Source: an uncultured Eubacteriales bacterium
Lineage (GTDB): Bacteria > Bacillota > Clostridia > Oscillospirales > Acutalibacteraceae
NCBI GenBank assembly: GCA_900320235.1
Contig: ONRO01000179.1
Location: 1 to 10,079, forward strand
Reading direction: 5' to 3'
Length of the DNA stretch: 10,079 nucleotides
Shown: piece after piece, positions 1 to 6,248 of the stretch
Layout of the letters: each line of letters begins with the position of its first letter
Position numbering within the stretch: position 1 is the stretch's first letter
The notes under the pieces: model-generated
Seen by the model: the letters and a program-made list of their open reading frames with translations, nothing else
Databases searched by the model: none
Told to the model about the DNA's origin: nothing
Position numbers and translations under genes: made by a program

Positions 1-62
1 GCACAAAGCTTGCCGAGCAGTGCGACCAGCGTGACGCGCCCGTAGAAAATGCATCTGATTAA
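1..62. other. GC-rich unassigned edge, possibly the end or start of a neighbouring gene
   Basis: About 31 of the first 50 bases are G or C, clearly richer than the AT-rich sequence after it. On the plus strand, the frame starting at base 3 stays open for 19 codons and stops at TAA 60-62, so it could be the last residues of a gene entering from the left. On the minus strand a frame is also open to the left edge and translates to a hydrophobic stretch containing FYGRVTLVALLGKL. It lacks a convincing start codon and ribosome binding site, and a TAA lies about 30 codons upstream. I cannot choose between these readings or name a product. Confidence 0.2.
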
Positions 63-123
63 CTGATCAGTCAGCCTGAAAAAGAATTACTCGTTCATCG
101 CCGGTCTGTCAGAGCATTATTTG

Positions 124-1731
124 CTAATCTTCACGTTTAGTTGCATTGAAAAAATCTATTTCTGTACCGGATTGCCTGAAAATAATACCGGTAATGTTTT
201 TTGCGCTTGCACAATATTTATATTCTGTATAAAGTGGATAAAATGCAGCGTTTTCAAGAATAAAGCTTTCCGCTTTTTTCAGCAGTCCGGCTGATTCCGA
301 AGAATCGTTTTTATGAATTCCGTCAATTATTGAATCATATTCCTCAGAACTGAACGCTGACGGATTATATTTACTGTCAGAGCAAAAGCTTTCTGCAATA
401 CTTACAGGATCGGTTTCATTTACATAAAGAGGACAGATAGCAATCTGAAAGCTTCCGTTCTGGATTCTGCTTTTAAGTTCATTTACGGAAAGGGGTTTTT
501 TATTGAAATAAGCTCCTGTAAATTTGTTCCATGTTTCAATAAGATCATTGACAAATGCCTGATCCTGCTGATCCTCAGGGCAAAGAATAGTAAGATTTGG
601 CATAACTGTAATATCAAGCTCTTTAAGCCCCTGTTTCAGTACTTTGTTTTTGTCTTTAATTGGCTTATATGTAATATCTCCGGCGATCTCCCTGTAACTT
701 TTTCCGTTGAATTTTGTGAATTCAGGAATAATGTTATCAGCCTGATCACAGTATTCAGGAATATCCTTCATAATATATGACTTATCGATTGAAGAAAGAA
801 GGCTGCTGCGTATTTTCAGATTTCTTAGAATATCGTTTCCGGTATTGAATGAAATACCCCAAAGCTTGTCAGGAAAACTCTCAAGATGCATTGAATATTC
901 GTTTGCCTTTGAAACTTTATCGGTGCTGATGACACCACAGTCTGTTTCCCCACTGTTGATTGCCTCACAAATATCATTTAATTCCTTGCCGATTGTAAGA
1001 TTAACACCTGCTGGAACGGGCTTGTTCTTTCCGCAGTAATTAGTATTCTTTGACAAAAAAATATATTCATTATCGACCCAGTTGTTTTTTTTAAGCATAA
1101 ATGCTCCATTGCAGAGAATCTTTTCATCGGTACGTCCATATTGACCTACTGAGGCTTCAAAAAAAGCTTTGCTGCAAGGCATTGCAGGAGGAGTAGTCAA
1201 AGTATAGAGGAATTCCGGATCAGGATGATCAAGTCGGATTTCAATGGTTTTTTTGTCTTTGACAGTGATTCCTGTTTTGTCTTCATTTACTTTTCCTGCA
1301 TGATAATCCTCTGCATTTTTTATACATAAAAGCTTGCCCGAAGTTGATGATCCGGTCTGCGGAGAAAGCGCACGCAGAATACCGTATCTGAAGTCATCCG
1401 CAGTAAGAGCCGAACTGTCACTCCATTTCAGACCGTCTCTGAGGCGGAAGGTATATGTAAGCAGATCATCGCTTATATCCCAGCTTTCAGCAGCGCCGGG
1501 TGAAAGACTGTCGTTTTTGTCAAGACGGACAAGACCTTCAAAAATATTGCGAATGATAAGCCTTGAAGGTTCATCATCTGCAATCTGGGGATCGAGAGTA
1601 TCCGGATCTGATGAAATATTATAATTAATAGTCTTGCTTTCAGGCGCATTGTTTTTTTTAGAGCAGCCAAAAAAACCAATGCATAATATCAGAGCAAGAA
1701 TAGATGCAAGAGTTTTTTTATATAGTTTCAA
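124..1731 (-). CDS. OppA-type peptide ABC transporter substrate-binding lipoprotein
   Basis: Predicted extracytoplasmic solute-binding protein (family 5, OppA/DppA type), lipid-anchored outside the membrane, which would deliver peptides or similar ligands to an ABC permease. Seen: from a TTG start at 1731-1729 the N-terminus is MKLYKKTLASILALILCIGFFGC, a basic start, a hydrophobic core and a lipobox ending at Cys23. The mature part has family 5 features: an SSDPDTLDPQ segment, NIFEGLVRLD, AAESWDIS, YTFRLRDGLKWSD, LTADDFRYG and YGRTDEKILCNGAF. Length is 535 residues, normal for the family. The TTG is preferred because AAAAGGAG lies 6 bases upstream. An in-frame ATG at 1791 would put 20 charged residues ahead of the signal peptide and has no good ribosome binding site. 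The stop is TAG at 126-124. No permease or ATPase gene lies in the window, so it is either an orphan or its partners lie to the left. The ligand cannot be read from sequence. Confidence 0.9.
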   Translation of the reverse strand: MKLYKKTLASILALILCIGFFGCSKKNNAPESKTINYNISSDPDTLDPQIADDEPSRLIIRNIFEGLVRLDKNDSLSPGAAESWDISDDLLTYTFRLRDGLKWSDSSALTADDFRYGILRALSPQTGSSTSGKLLCIKNAEDYHAGKVNEDKTGITVKDKKTIEIRLDHPDPEFLYTLTTPPAMPCSKAFFEASVGQYGRTDEKILCNGAFMLKKNNWVDNEYIFLSKNTNYCGKNKPVPAGVNLTIGKELNDICEAINSGETDCGVISTDKVSKANEYSMHLESFPDKLWGISFNTGNDILRNLKIRSSLLSSIDKSYIMKDIPEYCDQADNIIPEFTKFNGKSYREIAGDITYKPIKDKNKVLKQGLKELDITVMPNLTILCPEDQQDQAFVNDLIETWNKFTGAYFNKKPLSVNELKSRIQNGSFQIAICPLYVNETDPVSIAESFCSDSKYNPSAFSSEEYDSIIDGIHKNDSSESAGLLKKAESFILENAAFYPLYTEYKYCASAKNITGIIFRQSGTEIDFFNATKRED

Positions 1732-1778
1732 TTTTTTCTCCTTTTCATATATTCCTTTCAGCTGATTGTAAATCAAGT

Positions 1779-1809
1779 AATTCCCTGTCAATGTGAAAAA
1801 AGGGAAATT
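1779..1809 (-). promoter_or_regulatory. Inverted repeat in the leader of the lipoprotein gene
   Basis: TTCCCT (1781-1786) and AGGGAA (1801-1806) form a 6 bp inverted repeat around a 14-base spacer. Two further A-T pairs can form if one base is bulged. It lies about 50 bases upstream of the TTG start and overlaps the -35 of the weaker second promoter candidate. It could be a protein-binding site or an RNA hairpin. There is no U-run behind it on the minus strand that would make it a terminator. Confidence 0.35.
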
Positions 1810-1869
1810 CAGTTTACAAAATATCTGTGCTGACTTAATGTATTATTTCAGAATAATTATCATATATAA

Positions 1870-1898
1870 ATGATATAAATATTGTATAATAATGTCAA
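1870..1898 (-). promoter_or_regulatory. Sigma-A promoter of the substrate-binding lipoprotein gene
   Basis: On the minus strand, TTGACA (1898-1893) is followed by a 17-base spacer and TATCAT (1875-1870): a perfect -35 and a 5/6 -10 at ideal spacing. Transcription would begin near 1863, giving a leader of about 130 bases before the TTG start. A second weaker candidate further down the leader is TTGACA at 1791-1786 with TACAAT at 1770-1765, but its 15-base spacer is short. Confidence 0.7.
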
Positions 1899-1987
1899 CA
1901 ACAAAACAGCAACAATAAAATTACAACTGTGTTTTATTCTCAGTGCTTAAAGATGTATAAAAAATATAAAAATTTTATAAAAAACTG

Positions 1988-2016
1988 TTTTAATTAATCC
2001 AAAAACGTGATAAAAT
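1988..2016 (+). promoter_or_regulatory. Candidate extended -10 promoter for the cytidylate kinase-like gene
   Basis: TGATAAAAT (2008-2016) fits an extended -10 element (TGn followed by a 5/6 TATAAT match). The -35 at 17 bases spacing is poor (TTTTAA, 1988-1993), which an extended -10 can tolerate. The predicted start near 2023 leaves a leader of about 75 bases. The surrounding gap is very AT-rich, so chance matches are likely. Confidence 0.4.
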
Positions 2017-2097
2017 ATATTAAGAGAAAAATCGGTGTATGATTGATATTATCTCATATGGAGCTTTGAATAATCATTTATGACGGGAGGTACAGAT

Positions 2098-2712
2098 ATG
2101 GTTGTTACAATTGCACGACAGTTCGGCAGCGGTGGAAGGAAGATCGGAAAGAAAATTTCTGATAAACTTGGTATAGCATTTTATGATAAAAAACTGATTA
2201 CAATGGCTGCAAAGGAAAGCGGTATTGACCCTGAAGTAATCCGGACGGTTGATGAAAAAGCAACAAACAGTCTTTTGTATGCGTTGTCGCTTGGGGCTGC
2301 TGCAACATTTGACACCACTTTTCATATCGAGCCTCAGATACCTATAAATGATAAGCTTTTTCTTATTCAGCATGATATTATAAAAAAGGTTTCATCAGAG
2401 CCATGTGTAATTGTCGGAAGATGCAGTGACTATATTCTCAGAAACAGAAGTGACTGTATAAAGCTGTTCGTTTATGCTGATATGGAGGATAGAATTAAAT
2501 ATGCCAGGGAAGTTTATCGTATTCCGATGGAAAAGGTACGCTCAGTAATAAACAGAACAGACAAATCCAGAGCTGATTACTATAATTATTATTCAGACCG
2601 TATATGGGGAGACCCATCTAATTATGATTTGTGCATAAACAGCGGAAAACTCGGAATAGAAAAAACTGCTGATGTAATAATATCATATATTGAAAAAAGG
2701 GGATTATTATGA
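2098..2712 (+). CDS. Cytidylate kinase-like family protein
   Basis: Predicted P-loop-type nucleotide kinase of the cytidylate kinase-like family (Pfam Cytidylate_kin2), 204 residues, cytoplasmic. Seen: an N-terminal beta strand and glycine-rich phosphate-binding loop (VTIARQFGSGGRKIGKK, near residues 2-18), then FYDKKLI, a central IVGRCSDYIL segment, and a family-typical C-terminal stretch YDLCINSGKLGIEKTADVI. The start at 2098 is chosen because GGGAGG (2085-2090) sits 7 bases upstream. An ATG at 2080 would add six residues and place this ribosome binding site inside the gene. These proteins differ from true Cmk, and their substrate is generally not established, so CMP phosphorylation should not be assumed. 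The stop overlaps the ATG of the next gene by ATGA, implying translational coupling. Confidence 0.85.
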   Translation: MVVTIARQFGSGGRKIGKKISDKLGIAFYDKKLITMAAKESGIDPEVIRTVDEKATNSLLYALSLGAAATFDTTFHIEPQIPINDKLFLIQHDIIKKVSSEPCVIVGRCSDYILRNRSDCIKLFVYADMEDRIKYAREVYRIPMEKVRSVINRTDKSRADYYNYYSDRIWGDPSNYDLCINSGKLGIEKTADVIISYIEKRGLL

Positions 2713-2963
2713 AAAAATATACATATCTTGGAAGCTCTGACGGAAGAAGATTCTGTATTGAAGGAATAAATGTATTTGCTGAAAAATGGAGATCAAGCGG
2801 CAGATGCGATATTGTTCTTCAGCCTGAAACAAATAAGCCGTTCAGTTTTTCTGAATATGCTATTGAAAAGAAAACCAGGACAATTACATTTCTTGCCGGT
2901 CATTTCGATGATGACAGATGGGCATTCTATAAGGAATTCAATGAAGATGATTTTATCATCTGA
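2709..2963 (+). CDS. Small acidic hypothetical protein coupled to the kinase-like gene
   Basis: I do not recognise this 84-residue protein. Its ATG shares four bases (ATGA, 2709-2712) with the stop of the cytidylate kinase-like gene, and a purine-rich AAAAAGGGGA precedes it, so it is very likely a real, translationally coupled gene. It has no signal peptide or membrane segment. It begins KKYTYLGSSDGRRFCIEG, has alternating hydrophobic and polar residues suggesting beta strands (DIVLQPE, TITFLAGHF), and ends in an acidic tail (FNEDDFII). It has two cysteines, too far apart to suggest a metal site. It may be a partner or regulator of the kinase-like protein, but that rests on position only. A 78-residue frame at 2770-3006 covers most of it in another phase and is judged a shadow. 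Confidence 0.7.
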   Translation: MKKYTYLGSSDGRRFCIEGINVFAEKWRSSGRCDIVLQPETNKPFSFSEYAIEKKTRTITFLAGHFDDDRWAFYKEFNEDDFII

Positions 2964-2975
2964 ACTGCATAAAAC

Positions 2976-2999
2976 GGCAGAGCCTGCGGGCTTTTTGCC
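2976..2999 (+). terminator. Possible weak terminator after the kinase-like operon
   Basis: AGCC (2981-2984) pairs with GGCT (2989-2992) around a TGCG loop, and a run of five T (2992-2996) follows. GGCA (2976-2979) and TGCC (2996-2999) can add an outer stem, which would compete with the free U-run. It is 12 bases past the stop of the small gene. The short stem makes this only a moderate call. Confidence 0.45.
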
Positions 3000-3008
3000 A
3001 ATATAAGG

Positions 3009-3042
3009 CCGGCAGAAGAGAGATTTATCCTTTCTGAGCCGG
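3009..3042 (+). other. Hairpin in the leader of the beta-helix protein gene
   Basis: CCGGC (3009-3013) pairs with GCCGG (3038-3042). Inside it AGAA (3014-3017) can pair with TTCT (3032-3035) across a two-base bulge, giving a stem of about nine pairs. No T-run follows, so it is not a simple terminator. It ends about 20 bases before the ribosome binding site of the next gene. It could stabilise the mRNA or act as a control element; no known riboswitch is recognised. Confidence 0.4.
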
Positions 3043-3074
3043 GCAATAATAATACATTTTCGGAGGATAAGCCA

Positions 3075-3746
3075 ATGAACAAAGATGATTTAAAGATTGA
3101 AGCGCTGCTTGATCTTTCAAAGACATGTGCAGCAAAAATTTTTGAAGGACTGACCTATCCGTGGGAGGCTTTGCCAAAGATCTCGGAATTTATCATGTCA
3201 TTAGGTCCGACGCTTGATAAAGATGAATTTGAGCAGAAAGATGAAAATATCTGGATTGCAAAGAGCGCAAAGGTTGCACCCAGCGCATATCTTCACGGAC
3301 CGCTCATTATCTTTCCTGAAGCAGAAGTACGTCACTGTGCATTTATAAGAGGATGTGCAATCGTTGGACGCGGTTGTGTTATCGGCAATTCGACAGAGCT
3401 TAAAAACTGCATAATATTTGAAGGAGCTCAGGTTCCGCATTATAATTATATCGGAGATTCGATTCTCGGATACAAGGCTCATCTCGGAGCAGGAGCAATA
3501 ACTTCAAATCTGAAATCAGACAGAAGTTTGGTAACTATTCCAGATGATAATGGCAAAATAAACACTGAGCTGAAAAAATTCGGAGCAATTGTCGGAGATA
3601 ATGTTGAGGTTGGATGCAACAGTGTGCTGAATCCCGGCACCATAATCGGAAGGGGTTCAACAGTATATCCCCTCTCAATGGTCAGAGGAACAGTTCCTGA
3701 GAATAGTATTTATAAAAAACAGGGGGAAATTGCAGAAAAAATCTGA
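3075..3746 (+). CDS. Left-handed beta-helix (hexapeptide) acyltransferase-like protein
   Basis: A 223-residue protein whose middle and C-terminal parts are hexapeptide repeats of the left-handed beta-helix fold, as in the acetyltransferase half of GlmU. Seen: repeated turns such as IWIAKSAKVAPSAYLHG, VRHCAFIRGCAIVGRGCVIG and AIVGDNVEVGCNSVLNPG. A segment VPHYNYIGDSILGYKAHLGAGAITSN closely resembles the GlmU stretch around its acetyl-CoA site. The first 60 or so residues are helical, and the roughly 230-residue nucleotidyltransferase domain of GlmU is absent. Database names such as UDP-GlcNAc pyrophosphorylase would therefore be misleading. The likely role is transfer of an acyl group to a sugar nucleotide or related acceptor, probably as a trimer; the substrate is unknown. 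GGAGG (3062-3066) lies 8 bases before the ATG. A terminator follows directly. Confidence 0.8.
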   Translation: MNKDDLKIEALLDLSKTCAAKIFEGLTYPWEALPKISEFIMSLGPTLDKDEFEQKDENIWIAKSAKVAPSAYLHGPLIIFPEAEVRHCAFIRGCAIVGRGCVIGNSTELKNCIIFEGAQVPHYNYIGDSILGYKAHLGAGAITSNLKSDRSLVTIPDDNGKINTELKKFGAIVGDNVEVGCNSVLNPGTIIGRGSTVYPLSMVRGTVPENSIYKKQGEIAEKI

Positions 3747-3753
3747 ATATCAG

Positions 3754-3782
3754 AATACCGCTCCTGATGGGGCGGTATTTTC
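3754..3782 (+). terminator. Intrinsic terminator after the beta-helix gene
   Basis: AATACCGC (3754-3761) and GCGGTATT (3772-3779) form a perfect 8 bp stem with a 10-base loop, ending in TTTT. It begins 8 bases past the stop codon. The Nudix gene starts only 37 bases further on, leaving little space for a separate promoter, so some read-through or a promoter inside the preceding gene is likely. Confidence 0.75.
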
Positions 3783-3818
3783 ATGAGTAAAACTGATTAT
3801 CAGGAAAGGAAATGAAAA

Positions 3819-4334
3819 ATGGAGAAATTCGATTTGTTTGATAAGAACAGGCAGCCGACAGGCAAAACGGTAGAACGAGGTCAGATAATTCCTGACGGAA
3901 TGTACAGGATGGTTGTTCATCTTGCAGTTTTTAGCAGTGATGGAAAAATGCTGATACAGCGAAGAACAGACGATAAAAGCAGTTGGGCTGGCTTGTGGGA
4001 TATTACTTTGGGCGGACATGTGATCAGCGGTGAAACAAGTTATCAGGGAGTTTGCAGAGAGCTGTCAGAAGAACTCGGACTGAAGATGAATAAAGAATCA
4101 TTAAGGCCGTCATTTACGATCAATTTTTCAAACGGCTTTGATGACTACTATATTACAGAGATGAATGTTGATATTATGAATCTTACTCTTCAGCCTGATG
4201 AAGTCAGTGCCGTAGCATGGGCAGAAAAAGAAGAAATAATGTCAATGATAGACAGCGGAGATTTCATTCCATATAAGAAAAGTCTGATAAATATGCTTTT
4301 TGAAATGAGGAATTCAATGGGTGCTCATAAATAA
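3819..4334 (+). CDS. Nudix hydrolase, IPP isomerase-like subgroup
   Basis: A 171-residue cytoplasmic Nudix protein. Seen: a complete Nudix box at residues 66-88 matching G-x5-E-x7-REUxEExGU, with REL, EE and GL all present (GHVISGE, then RELSEELGL), so metal binding and hydrolase activity should be intact. The N-terminus (DLFDKNRQPTGKTVERGQ) and the MLIQRRTDDKSSWAGLWDIT segment resemble the YfcD/IPP-isomerase-like Nudix subgroup. These proteins often carry isopentenyl-diphosphate isomerase-like annotations without that activity being shown. The likely reaction is cleavage of a nucleoside diphosphate linked to another group; the substrate cannot be predicted. AGGAAAGGA (3802-3810) lies 8 bases upstream of the ATG. 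An earlier ATG at 3812 is in another frame and stops quickly. It appears to be a single-gene unit following a terminator. Confidence 0.88.
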   Translation: MEKFDLFDKNRQPTGKTVERGQIIPDGMYRMVVHLAVFSSDGKMLIQRRTDDKSSWAGLWDITLGGHVISGETSYQGVCRELSEELGLKMNKESLRPSFTINFSNGFDDYYITEMNVDIMNLTLQPDEVSAVAWAEKEEIMSMIDSGDFIPYKKSLINMLFEMRNSMGAHK

Positions 4335-4359
4335 AATGATAATTTTTGTCGATTTGGTA

Positions 4360-4388
4360 TTGAAAAATCAGATTAAGGATATTATAAT
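4360..4388 (+). promoter_or_regulatory. Sigma-A promoter of the DUF1858 gene
   Basis: TTGAAA (4360-4365), a 17-base spacer and a perfect TATAAT (4383-4388). Transcription should start near 4395, giving a leader of about 60 bases. This is the best-matching plus-strand promoter I found in the window. It lies entirely between the Nudix stop and the next gene. Confidence 0.75.
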
Positions 4389-4454
4389 AGATATACCTTA
4401 AGTTCTGTCAGAAACAGAGCTTTTCAATAATTGAAAAAGAAAGGAAAATGGATC

Positions 4455-4661
4455 ATGGCTCAGATTACAAAAGATACTATTGTCGGAGATATCCTTGATA
4501 TCGATGCAACAACTGCACCGCTTTTCTTTGAGATCGGAATGCACTGCCTTGGTTGTCCTGCTTCAAGAGGCGAAACAATTGAGCAGGCTTGCATGGTACA
4601 CGGCGTTGACGCTGATGAGCTTGTAAGCAAGCTTAATGCTCATATTGCAGCTAATCAGTAA
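4455..4661 (+). CDS. DUF1858 redox-disulfide domain protein
   Basis: A 68-residue stand-alone DUF1858 protein, the family also described as the hybrid-cluster-protein-associated redox disulfide domain. Seen: ITKDTIVGDIL at the N-terminus, then MHCLGCPASRGETIEQAC, giving a CxxC pair (Cys31, Cys34) and a third cysteine at 46, followed by VHGVDADELVSKLN. The cysteine pair suggests thiol-disulfide exchange or metal binding in the cytoplasm; the partner is unknown and no hybrid cluster protein gene is in the window. ATG at 4455 is preferred over an in-frame TTG at 4431, because AAGGA (4441-4445) precedes the ATG by 9 bases and the family begins at about this point. It has its own promoter and terminator, so it is probably a well-expressed single-gene transcript. 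Confidence 0.88.
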   Translation: MAQITKDTIVGDILDIDATTAPLFFEIGMHCLGCPASRGETIEQACMVHGVDADELVSKLNAHIAANQ

Positions 4662-4674
4662 ATCACAGGTGGGC

Positions 4675-4711
4675 AAGCCGCAGAGGAAAACACTCTGCGG
4701 CTTTAATTATA
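4675..4711 (+). terminator. Intrinsic terminator after the DUF1858 gene
   Basis: AAGCCGCAGAG (4675-4685) and CTCTGCGGCTT (4693-4703) form a perfect 11 bp stem with a 7-base GAAAACA loop, followed by TTTAATTAT. The stem is strong but the U-tract is interrupted, so termination may be incomplete. The trmK gene begins 31 bases later with no clear promoter of its own. Confidence 0.8.
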
Positions 4712-4742
4712 TTAGTCAGAGAGTAATATTGAGGTGTAGGAT

Positions 4743-5435
4743 TTGAAGCTTGATGAAAGACTTGCACAATGTGCAGAATTTGTAAGGGAGGGAGCATCTG
4801 TTGCGGATATCGGTACAGACCATGCTTATCTTCCTGTATATCTGGTAAAAAGCGGAAAGACAAAAAAAGCTGTTGCGGCAGACGTCAGAGTCGGGCCGCT
4901 TGAAAATGCAAAAGGAAATATAATCAGAAACGGGCTTGAAAGCAGTATAAAAACAGTGTTGTCAGATGGTCTGGAGAAGATCGGACCGGATGAAGCAGAT
5001 GATATAGTAATCGCAGGAATGGGCAGCGAGCTTATCATCAGAATAATTGAAGCAGCACCATGGCTCAGGGACAGTAAGAAACATCTGATACTTCAGCCAA
5101 TGACAAGGGCAGAGGAACTGAGAAAATACCTTTGCAGAAGCGGTTTTGAGATCATAAGTGAAAGAGCCTGTATTTCATGTAAGAAGACGTATTCAGTAAT
5201 GCTCTGTGCCTTTGACGGAAAGGAACGTGAATGTGATGACAGATTCATGTACGTCGGGGAGCTGTATGATGACAATAGCCCGCAGGCCGGAAGATACATA
5301 TATGTAGTCAATGAAAAGCTGAAAAAGAAGATAAAGGGTTTTGAAAGCACTTCAGAAGAATATATAAGACTTGCAGCTCTTATTGATGAATTTGAAAAAA
5401 AGTGCTCTGAAGCAACAGAGGAAAATGGTGATTAA
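4743..5435 (+). CDS. trmK: tRNA (adenine(22)-N1)-methyltransferase TrmK
   Basis: SAM-dependent methyltransferase predicted to make m1A at position 22 of tRNAs, as B. subtilis TrmK (YqfN) does. Seen: 230 residues, close to the family length. A class I methyltransferase fold begins with motif I DIGTDHAYLP (residues 22-31), then the acidic turn VAADVRVGPLENA, IAGMGSELI (90-98), and LILQPMTRAEELRKYL. The last 60 or so residues are the charged helical tail typical of the family. The start is TTG (4743-4745): GAGGTG (4731-4736) is 6 bases upstream, and the protein then begins KLDERLAQCAEFV as expected. The downstream neighbour is nif3, a pairing common in Firmicutes. The motif IAGMGS replaces the more usual IAGMGG, a mild variation. 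Confidence 0.93.
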   Translation: MKLDERLAQCAEFVREGASVADIGTDHAYLPVYLVKSGKTKKAVAADVRVGPLENAKGNIIRNGLESSIKTVLSDGLEKIGPDEADDIVIAGMGSELIIRIIEAAPWLRDSKKHLILQPMTRAEELRKYLCRSGFEIISERACISCKKTYSVMLCAFDGKERECDDRFMYVGELYDDNSPQAGRYIYVVNEKLKKKIKGFESTSEEYIRLAALIDEFEKKCSEATEENGD

Positions 5436-6201
5436 TATGGTAACAGCAAAGGAAATATATGATTTCATAGATAGTTTCGCTCCGTTTGAAACAGCAATGA
5501 GCTTTGATAATGTAGGGCTGCTGATAGGAAACAGTGAGCAATGTGCAGAAAAGGTCATGCTTGCGCTTGATATTACTTCAGAAATAATTGCTGAGGCAGA
5601 AGAAAAAGGGATACCGTTGATAATCACACATCATCCGATAATATTTTCGCCCCTCAGGAACGTTCATTCTGACAGTCTTCAGTATAAGCTCATCACATCA
5701 GGAATAACAGTAATATCAGCTCATACAAATCTTGATATCTGTATTGGCGGAGTAAATGATACACTTGCATCAACGATCGGATTGAGACTTGATGAACATA
5801 CGGACGATGATTGTATTGTTACAGGAGATCTTGAAAATGAGCTTTCTGCAGAAGAATTTGCAGAAATGATAAGCGATTCTCTTAGCTGCAGCGGATTAAG
5901 ATATACTGAAAAAAACGGAAGAATAAAAAAGGTCACAGTAGCGTGCGGTGCCGGGGGATCAGGTATATATGAGGCAGCAAAGGCAGGAGCTGATGCTTTT
6001 GTCACTGGTGAGATAAAACATCATGAGATACTGTTTGCAAGAGAAAAAAATATATCAGTATTTGATCTGGGACATTTTCGCAGTGAAGATCTGATTATTG
6101 ACAAGCTTGCGCTCATACTTTCCGGAAAATTCCCGGGAACAGAGTTTTTAAAAGCAAAAAACGATAAGGAAGGAATAAAATACTTTGTATCAGAAAAATA
6201 A
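5425..6201 (+). CDS. Nif3-like dinuclear metal centre protein (YqfO/YbgI family)
   Basis: Member of the NIF3/DUF34 family, toroidal hexamers with a two-metal site in each subunit; the physiological role is still uncertain. Seen: ITHHPIIFSPLR supplies the paired histidines (His69, His70), AHTNLD supplies Asp104, and GHFRSE near the C-terminus supplies the final His and Glu four residues apart, so the metal ligand set looks complete. At 258 residues it is the short form like E. coli YbgI, without the PII-like insert of Bacillus YqfO. The start is uncertain. ATG 5425 overlaps the end of trmK by 11 bases, with AGAGG (5417-5421) unusually close. ATG 5437 gives MVTAKEIYDFID, a typical family start, but leaves that site 15 bases away. 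Either way it is coupled to trmK. Confidence 0.92.
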   Translation: MVINMVTAKEIYDFIDSFAPFETAMSFDNVGLLIGNSEQCAEKVMLALDITSEIIAEAEEKGIPLIITHHPIIFSPLRNVHSDSLQYKLITSGITVISAHTNLDICIGGVNDTLASTIGLRLDEHTDDDCIVTGDLENELSAEEFAEMISDSLSCSGLRYTEKNGRIKKVTVACGAGGSGIYEAAKAGADAFVTGEIKHHEILFAREKNISVFDLGHFRSEDLIIDKLALILSGKFPGTEFLKAKNDKEGIKYFVSEK

Positions 6202-6248
6202 ATATGTAGCAAAGGAATAACCGAAGTAAGATAACAGCGGAGGGAAAA

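Noticed and set aside
62..71. Perfect 10 bp palindrome ACTGATCAGT near the left edge
   Set aside because: It is short, with no loop, no T-run and no second copy. The adjoining CTGAT/ATCAG stem is too weak to serve as a terminator for the lipoprotein gene.
1334..1624. 96-residue plus-strand frame inside the lipoprotein gene
   Set aside because: It is antisense to conserved family 5 binding-protein motifs, so it is a shadow.
1965..1979. AT-only inverted repeat of seven bases each side of a central A
   Set aside because: It lies in low-complexity AT-rich intergenic sequence, where such repeats arise by chance. It could be an operator but nothing supports it.
2074..2373. 99-residue minus-strand frame over the start of the kinase-like gene
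   Set aside because: It is antisense to a clear conserved gene, with a Cys- and Asn-rich unlikely composition.
2770..3006. 78-residue plus-strand frame overlapping the small hypothetical gene
   Set aside because: It runs out of phase over the coupled 84-residue gene, extends through the terminator-like element, and has no ribosome binding site. The ATGA overlap supports the other frame.
4431..4454. Upstream TTG start adding eight residues to the DUF1858 protein
   Set aside because: The ribosome binding site would fall inside the gene, and the family begins near the ATG at 4455.
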